From: Bacillota bacterium
Lineage (GTDB): Bacteria; Bacillota; Bacilli; Alicyclobacillales; Alicyclobacillaceae
NCBI GenBank assembly: GCA_021820805.1
Contig: JAKADF010000025.1
Coordinates: 1-9,792 of the forward strand
Direction of reading: 5' to 3'
Length of the DNA stretch: 9,792 nt
In this document: positions 5,904 through 9,792 of the stretch, piece by piece
Position numbering within the stretch: position 1 is the stretch's first letter
How the letters are laid out: each line of letters begins with the position of its first letter
The notes under the pieces: generated by a model
What the model was told of the DNA's origin: nothing
What the model saw: only the letters and a program-made list of their open reading frames with translations
Database searches by the model: none
Made by a program: the position numbers and the translations under genes

Positions 5904-7175
5904 ATGAACAGGAGAATTGTCCGACTATTACTTTCCCTGTTAGTGACGTGTGCTGCCGTCCTCAGTATAGGGTGTAAAGCGTTTGGGGACACGTCGGACG
6001 GCATTCCGCCTCCTGTGTCGACGAGCAGCGCTCTGACGAGCACTTCTATCTTTCCAAACTCAACTAGTTCTGCAACACAGAGTGTATTGCAGAACCAGGC
6101 AAATGCACAGCTCGACCATCTGCCAACAGCGGAAATTGATGTTTTTTGGAAGAAGCTGCAGTCAGAGTATGCTGGATATCTTCCGGATGTATCCGGTTCG
6201 AGCATCATTCGTGCCTTTGTGAATAACGGAGGACCGAGCTTTTCAGGGGTCATCCATGGAATACTGAGATATTTTTTGTCTGTTTTAACAGACAGCACAA
6301 CTTTAATCGGCGGTATTTTGATACTGTCCGTACTTGCCGCAGTTTTGGAATCAATCCAATCTGCTTTCGACCAGCAAGCGGTTAGTCAAGTTGCGTACGC
6401 AGTAATCTTTCTTGTTTTGCTGGTTATCGCAGTTGGCTCGTTTACGGAAGCTGTCGGATATGCGAGACATGCTATCGAAACTATGAATGATTTTATGTTG
6501 TCAACTGTTCCAATAGCAGTTGCGCTTCTTGCAGCTTCGGGTGCAGTTGCATCTGCAGCATTTTTTCAACCCATATTGATTTTTATCGTGCATTTTGTAA
6601 GCAACATTATTTTTTTATTTGTATTTCCGCTCATTTTCTTTTCAGCTGTTCTAGATGTGACTAGTTCTCTCTCTTCACGGTACAAACTGACACGTTTAGC
6701 TGGTCTGATGCGAACGGTCGGTATGGCAACTCTTGGTATTTGTACAAGTGCTTTTCTCGGTGTTACCGCAGTTCAAGGCGCAGGAAAAGGTATCACTGAC
6801 GGTATTGCCCTGCGTGCATTAAAATTCTCTGTCAATACGTTCGTGCCGGTAGTCGGCAAAGCAGTATCAGATGCAACAGAAACAGTTCTAAGTGCATCGT
6901 TGTTAGTTAAAAATGCAGTCGGCATTGCAGGAATTGTAATTATTGCGTTCATCGCAATTTTCCCGGCTCTGAAAATTCTTGCATTGTCAATGATTTATGG
7001 GGGTACTTCTGCACTCATGCAACCAATGGGTGATAATCCGATGATTGCATGTCTCGGCACACTATCAAAAAGCCTTGTTTTGGTTTTCGCATGCGTGATG
7101 ATAGTGGCTATAATGTTTTTCCTGTCAATTTGCATCTTACTTGCATCTGCAAATTTGGCGGTGATGATGGCATGA
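5904..7175 (+). CDS. spoIIIAE: Stage III sporulation protein AE, polytopic membrane protein
   Basis: The largest membrane protein of the complex, with 423 residues against about 399 in B. subtilis. An N-terminal signal-like segment (residues 6-23) is followed by a low-complexity extracytoplasmic stretch rich in Ser and Thr (about 30-65). At least seven hydrophobic segments follow (about 132-150, 162-180, 200-220, 223-250, 268-290, 338-360 and 388-415). The charged turns include TSSLSSRYKLTRLAGLMR (253-270). The family resembles polytopic channel proteins and is thought to form part of the membrane pore. Cys24 (LSIGC) resembles a lipobox but has Ser at -3, so a type I cleavage after AFG (26-28) is the better guess. 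GGAGGGAG lies just before ATG 5904, about 6 nt upstream. Its stop overlaps the next start (ATGA). Confidence 0.95.
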   Translation: MNRRIVRLLLSLLVTCAAVLSIGCKAFGDTSDGIPPPVSTSSALTSTSIFPNSTSSATQSVLQNQANAQLDHLPTAEIDVFWKKLQSEYAGYLPDVSGSSIIRAFVNNGGPSFSGVIHGILRYFLSVLTDSTTLIGGILILSVLAAVLESIQSAFDQQAVSQVAYAVIFLVLLVIAVGSFTEAVGYARHAIETMNDFMLSTVPIAVALLAASGAVASAAFFQPILIFIVHFVSNIIFLFVFPLIFFSAVLDVTSSLSSRYKLTRLAGLMRTVGMATLGICTSAFLGVTAVQGAGKGITDGIALRALKFSVNTFVPVVGKAVSDATETVLSASLLVKNAVGIAGIVIIAFIAIFPALKILALSMIYGGTSALMQPMGDNPMIACLGTLSKSLVLVFACVMIVAIMFFLSICILLASANLAVMMA

Positions 7176-7684
7176 CAGCGTTCGGAATCTGGCTAAAACA
7201 GCTTGTAATGATGGTTCTGCTTGCGGTGTTTGCAGAATTGTTGTTACCTACCAAAGCGATGCAAAAATATGTCCGAGCCGTTCTAGGGCTTGGCATAATT
7301 GCTGTAATTCTGACACCCATTGTGCCATTTTTAAATCCAGCTTGGGCAAACCAAATAGCAAACCTTGCGGTCACTGAGCTTAACCAGGCGAATACGACAG
7401 GGAATTCGAGCGTAAATGCAATGGCTGAAGGATATGGGGCAGCTCTGAAAAACGAGCAGCAGGAAACCGCGGATGAAATCTTGCAGAATCAACTTCAGAC
7501 GGCTATGCCGCCAGAATATCGACCCTACGTAACCTCCATCAATGTTACAGGGGCAGATTCTGGAACCAAAGCCACTCATGTCACGATAGCTAGAGTGAAT
7601 GGGCCTGTGTCATCAGATCAGATTCAAAACTGGGCTGCAAACTTGCTTGGCATATCGAAAGCGCAAGTAAGCATTACAACCTAG
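7172..7684 (+). CDS. spoIIIAF: Stage III sporulation protein AF
   Basis: A 170-residue protein; B. subtilis has about 206, so this one is short in its extracytoplasmic part. Two membrane helices are at about 8-25 and 34-53. The signature around LLPTKAMQKYVRAVLGLGIIAVILTPI (25-51) is typical. A soluble domain follows, with a helical linker (about 60-110) and a small alpha-beta end domain (about 118-170, from PYVTSINVTG to AQVSITT) that fits the ring-building fold known for SpoIIIAF. The start is ATG 7172 inside ATGA, sharing 4 nt with the spoIIIAE stop, which implies coupled translation. The frame continues upstream to 7049 inside spoIIIAE, but that part is only overlap. Confidence 0.93.
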   Translation: MTAFGIWLKQLVMMVLLAVFAELLLPTKAMQKYVRAVLGLGIIAVILTPIVPFLNPAWANQIANLAVTELNQANTTGNSSVNAMAEGYGAALKNEQQETADEILQNQLQTAMPPEYRPYVTSINVTGADSGTKATHVTIARVNGPVSSDQIQNWAANLLGISKAQVSITT

Positions 7685-7687
7685 GGG

Positions 7688-8296
7688 GTGTTTGATACGA
7701 AATTGGGTGATATCGGAAAAAATAAATGGGTACTTGTTCTTGGCGTATTTGGAGTTGTGCTTTTACTTTTTGGGTCGGCATTTTCAAGTACCGGAAAATC
7801 TGTTGTAGGTGCCGTGTCGGGGACAGGGGGGCAGGGCCAAAATCAAAATCAAAATGTGCAAAGTTCCTCTGGTGGTTCAGGTACGGATGCACAGCAGCTC
7901 GCGAGCTCGTATGAATCCCAGTATGACAAGAATTTGGAAAGCATTTTAATGAAAATTGACGGTATTAGTCACGTAAGTGTGATGGTGACAGTCGATTCAA
8001 CTGAAATTCTAAAGCTAGCAAACAATGATACGGAAACAAACTCAACGCAAAAGAACGGTCAGACTTCGTCCACCTCAACTACAACGAATCAACAGATTTT
8101 TACGGTTCACAATCCGGATGGGAGTCAGACGCCTGTTGTGGTGGAACGCATTCAGCCTCAGGTTCGAGGGGTGCTCGTAACGGTTGCGGCACGCGACTTT
8201 ACTGTAGCAAAAGCAGAAATAATTGACGCAATCCAGAATGTATTGGACGTGCCTGCATATAAAATTAGCGTAGAGCCTCAAAAGGCGGGCGAGTAA
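7688..8296 (+). CDS. spoIIIAG: Stage III sporulation protein AG, ring-forming
   Basis: A 202-residue protein (B. subtilis about 229) that forms a large ring in the space between mother cell and forespore. One membrane helix (about 14-33) follows a short cytoplasmic tail. A Gly/Gln/Asn/Ser linker (46-67) leads to a ring-building domain similar to secretion-system ring proteins. Its first half (about 72-107, ILMKIDGISHVSVMVTVDS) and second half (about 152-197, RGVLVTVAARDFTVAKAEII) are split by an inserted polar segment (about 110-150), as known for SpoIIIAG. GTG 7688 comes 3 nt after the spoIIIAF stop, but no ribosome binding site stands correctly before it. TTG 7703 is an alternative with AGGGGGTG upstream, though at a long distance. 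The start is therefore uncertain by five codons. Confidence 0.93.
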   Translation: MFDTKLGDIGKNKWVLVLGVFGVVLLLFGSAFSSTGKSVVGAVSGTGGQGQNQNQNVQSSSGGSGTDAQQLASSYESQYDKNLESILMKIDGISHVSVMVTVDSTEILKLANNDTETNSTQKNGQTSSTSTTTNQQIFTVHNPDGSQTPVVVERIQPQVRGVLVTVAARDFTVAKAEIIDAIQNVLDVPAYKISVEPQKAGE

Positions 8297-8303
8297 ATAG
8301 ATT

Positions 8304-8309
8304 AGGAGG
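8304..8309 (+). promoter_or_regulatory. Ribosome binding site that decides the spoIIIAH start
   Basis: AGGAGG ends 1 nt before ATG 8311, too close for initiation, but 10 nt before ATG 8320. The product from 8320 begins MVKRQTVWLSTM, which matches MLKKQTVWLLTM of B. subtilis SpoIIIAH. Confidence 0.8.
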
Positions 8310-8319
8310 AATGCGAAAA

Positions 8320-8946
8320 ATGGTAAAACGGCAAACGGTGTGGCTTTCAACAATGATGGTACTGTCTTTGATGTTAATTGGATATTACACAATGAGTAAC
8401 CAGTCAACAACGACTTCTACTGATGGTGTAAGCACAGGACCTTCGGTTACTACCACTACTTCAACAGGACAGACGAACTCTACAGGGTCACCTTCCAGCC
8501 AGGCACAAGGCAGCAAAACACAAGGTGGTTCAACACAGAGTAGTAAAGAAACTACCAAAACACAGCCGTCCTCTGCACCTGCAGCAAGCAGCGATGACTG
8601 GTTTGTCAGCCAGCAAACTCAATTAGACCAACAAATGTCTGAGCAAATTTCGAACCTACAACAAGTAATTGCGAATAATAACGCTTCTACCGATACAATC
8701 AGTAAAGCAGATTCGCAGTTGCAAAACTTAGAAAATCTAAAAGGTAATCTTGCAGAGGCAAGAGATGCTATTGTAGGCGATGGATTTAAAGAGTGTGTAA
8801 TCGTGCCAACTGCTTCAAACTCACAAATGCACGTATACGTGAAGAGTGATAAGCTTGCTGCAAGCGACGTTGTCAAAATCATGAATATTGTCAGTCAGCA
8901 ATTGGACATTCCAATGACAAGCGTTATTGTAACAAGCCACGCTTAA
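8320..8946 (+). CDS. spoIIIAH: Stage III sporulation protein AH, partner of SpoIIQ
   Basis: SpoIIIAH sits in the mother-cell membrane around the forespore and binds SpoIIQ across the intermembrane space. From ATG 8320 it has 208 residues, close to the 218 of B. subtilis. The N terminus MVKRQTVWLSTMM enters one membrane helix (about 7-25). A long linker of Thr, Ser, Gln and Gly (about 26-90) follows. Then comes the ring-building EscJ-like domain (about 92-205), with a long helix rich in Gln and Asn (97-145), the segment AIVGDGFKECVIVP (150-163) and the end strands VYVKSDKLAASDVVKIM and MTSVIVTSH. Cys159 lies in the soluble domain. It is the last gene of the operon; a terminator follows about 30 nt later. 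The linker is neutral here, unlike the Lys/Glu-rich linker of B. subtilis. Confidence 0.95.
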   Translation: MVKRQTVWLSTMMVLSLMLIGYYTMSNQSTTTSTDGVSTGPSVTTTTSTGQTNSTGSPSSQAQGSKTQGGSTQSSKETTKTQPSSAPAASSDDWFVSQQTQLDQQMSEQISNLQQVIANNNASTDTISKADSQLQNLENLKGNLAEARDAIVGDGFKECVIVPTASNSQMHVYVKSDKLAASDVVKIMNIVSQQLDIPMTSVIVTSHA

Positions 8947-8973
8947 TTAAAGATTTACAAACGAAATCCAATT

Positions 8974-9003
8974 AGTCTCCGTTCGTATGAGCGGAGGCTT
9001 TTT
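8974..9003 (+). terminator. Intrinsic terminator of the spoIIIA operon
   Basis: AGTCTCCGTTC (8974-8984) pairs over 11 positions, with two G-T pairs, with GAGCGGAGGCT (8989-8999) around a GTAT loop. TTTTT (8999-9003) follows. It separates the sporulation operon from the fatty-acid genes. Confidence 0.88.
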
Positions 9004-9040
9004 GCTTTATTACTGCAGCAGCTATATCCAGAGGACTAAT

Positions 9041-9070
9041 TTACAGCCTGTTAGACAACTGTGGTATACT
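9041..9070 (+). promoter_or_regulatory. Putative sigma-A promoter for accB-accC
   Basis: TATACT (9065-9070) is preceded by TG one base away, an extended -10. TTACAG (9041-9046) stands 18 nt upstream as a poor -35. The predicted transcript starts near 9077. Confidence 0.45.
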
Positions 9071-9189
9071 AAAAAAAGTGACTAAAGAGGTTGTTTTAAA
9101 GTAAGTAAGAATACAACCGAGTATCCTGTATAGGAAACTTGGTCTCGTCTTTGCAGTGATATGTAAGATATTCAAGGAGTGAAATACTT
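9071..9189 (+). other. Leader region of accB mRNA, no gene
   Basis: About 110 nt separate the predicted transcription start from accB. GGTTGT and ACAACC (about 9089-9094 and 9113-9118) can pair around an 18-nt loop, and a smaller TCCT-GTAT-AGGA hairpin follows. No T-run, anti-terminator layout or known riboswitch core was recognised, and I see no FapR-type operator of the standard 17-bp form. Confidence 0.3.
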
Positions 9190-9690
9190 GTGTTGAAGAT
9201 TGGAGAAATTCGTGAACTCATTCGGCTTTTGGATGAGACATCAGTATCTGAGCTTAAGATTGAACATGATGATATGAAATTATATTTAAAGAAAGCGGAT
9301 ACGAACGTAGTTTCAGTTACACCAGCTGAAGTACAAGCTTCGGTTGTACAGTCTATACCTTCTTATGTGCCAATAAAGGAAGTTCCTTTGTCGCCTGAAG
9401 TCGCTACGACCGCACCGGAGCCTGCCAAAGAGGCGGCAGATGATAAATCTATCTATTTGATTAAATCTCCAATGGTTGGTACGTTCTACCGCTCGCCTTC
9501 TCCAGATGCACCTTCGTATGTGGATATTGGTGCTAAGGTCAGTCAGAAGACAATTGTATGCATTGTTGAAGCTATGAAACTTATGAATGAAATTGAAGCA
9601 GAAGTTTCTGGTGAAGTTGTGGAAGTACTCGCTGAGAATGGGCAACTTGTCGAATATGGACAACCTTTGTTCAAAATTCGCCTGAGTTAA
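9190..9690 (+). CDS. accB: Biotin carboxyl carrier protein of acetyl-CoA carboxylase
   Basis: AccB carries the biotin that moves CO2 between biotin carboxylase (AccC) and the carboxyltransferase to make malonyl-CoA for fatty acids. The product has 166 residues, a usual family length. The N-terminal part (1-37, [17 protein letters not shown] and [13 protein letters not shown]) is the helix-and-strand start common to BCCPs. A Pro/Ala/Glu-rich linker (about 43-85) follows. The biotinyl domain runs from [21 protein letters not shown] (from residue 91) to the end, with biotin-accepting Lys130 in EAMKLMNEI. The start is GTG 9190, with AAGGAGTG beginning at 9174, 8 nt from the start codon. TTG 9193, the next codon, is a possible but weaker start. 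accC follows at once. Confidence 0.96.
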   Translation: MLKIGEIRELIRLLDETSVSELKIEHDDMKLYLKKADTNVVSVTPAEVQASVVQSIPSYVPIKEVPLSPEVATTAPEPAKEAADDKSIYLIKSPMVGTFYRSPSPDAPSYVDIGAKVSQKTIVCIVEAMKLMNEIEAEVSGEVVEVLAENGQLVEYGQPLFKIRLS

Positions 9691-9703
9691 GGAGTGTTAT
9701 ATA

Positions 9704-9792
9704 GTGTTCAAACGAGTACTGATTGCGAACAGAGGAGAAATTGCTGTTCGTGTGATTCGTGCATGCAAAGAACTAGGTATTGAGACAGTCGC
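9704..9792 (+). CDS. accC: Biotin carboxylase subunit of acetyl-CoA carboxylase, cut by window edge
   Basis: Only the first 29 codons are visible. They read [20 protein letters not shown] and then CKELGIETV, the standard N-terminal nucleotide-binding fold of biotin carboxylase. GTG 9704 is preceded by AAGGAG (9689-9694), which overlaps the accB stop TAA (9688-9690), so the two genes are expressed together. The enzyme uses ATP and bicarbonate to carboxylate the biotin on AccB. Pyruvate carboxylase shares this start, but position directly behind accB settles the identity. Confidence 0.95.
   Translation, partial: MFKRVLIANRGEIAVRVIRACKELGIETV

Noticed and set aside
5867..6298. Minus-strand frame of 143 codons opposite the start of spoIIIAE
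   Set aside because: It is antisense to a clear coding region and has no ribosome binding site or domain.
9051..9073. TTAG and CTAA arms near the accB promoter as a FapR operator
   Set aside because: The arms are separated by 14 nt, giving 22 bp in all, where the FapR site is about 17 bp with fixed inner bases that are absent here.
1..9792. CRISPR arrays, insertion sequences, tRNA or rRNA genes, phage genes
   Set aside because: No regularly spaced repeats, transposase-like frames, terminal inverted repeats or tRNA-type motifs were seen. The region is a conserved chromosomal block.

Overview
The window is a chromosomal segment of an endospore-forming member of the Bacillota. It carries the whole spoIIIA operon (spoIIIAA to spoIIIAH) between efp-yqhV and accB-accC, a gene order known from Bacillus and its relatives. 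The moderate G+C content, the frequent GTG starts (8 of the 14 genes whose start is visible) and the protein sequences suggest a Bacilli lineage outside Bacillus itself. An Alicyclobacillus-like organism is my best guess; this is inference and not tested against a database.

Layout. (1) Positions 1-1315 hold the 3' nine tenths of gcvPB (glycine decarboxylase subunit 2), which ends in a strong hairpin terminator. (2) A convergent histidine-phosphatase gene lies on the minus strand (1359-1946). (3) About 540 bases (1947-2485) have no intact gene. Broken reading frames there resemble a decayed GNAT acetyltransferase and contain an 11-bp tandem duplication. (4) efp (2486-3043) follows, with its own terminator. 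(5) yqhV (3150-3422) comes next, then a 34-residue single-pass membrane protein on the minus strand (3450-3554). (6) The spoIIIA operon runs from 3702 to 8946 and ends in a terminator at about 8974-9003. (7) accB (9190-9690) and the start of accC follow behind a fresh promoter and a leader of roughly 110 nt.

How the genes work together. SpoIIIAA to SpoIIIAH form the mother-cell half of the SpoIIIA-SpoIIQ complex that spans the two membranes between mother cell and forespore. AA is the ATPase, AB to AF are membrane components, and AG and AH are ring-building proteins. A motif with the spacing and bases of a sigma-E promoter lies just before spoIIIAA, and a near copy lies before yqhV. The spoIIIAA promoter, together with a ribosome binding site, implies that SpoIIIAA starts at GTG 3702 and not at the upstream ATGs. 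GcvPB, EF-P, AccB and AccC are housekeeping proteins (glycine cleavage, translation through polyproline stretches, malonyl-CoA synthesis).

I found no previously undescribed multi-gene system. The points most worth a second look are the small antisense membrane protein gene, the paired sigma-E-like promoters and the decayed gene upstream of efp.
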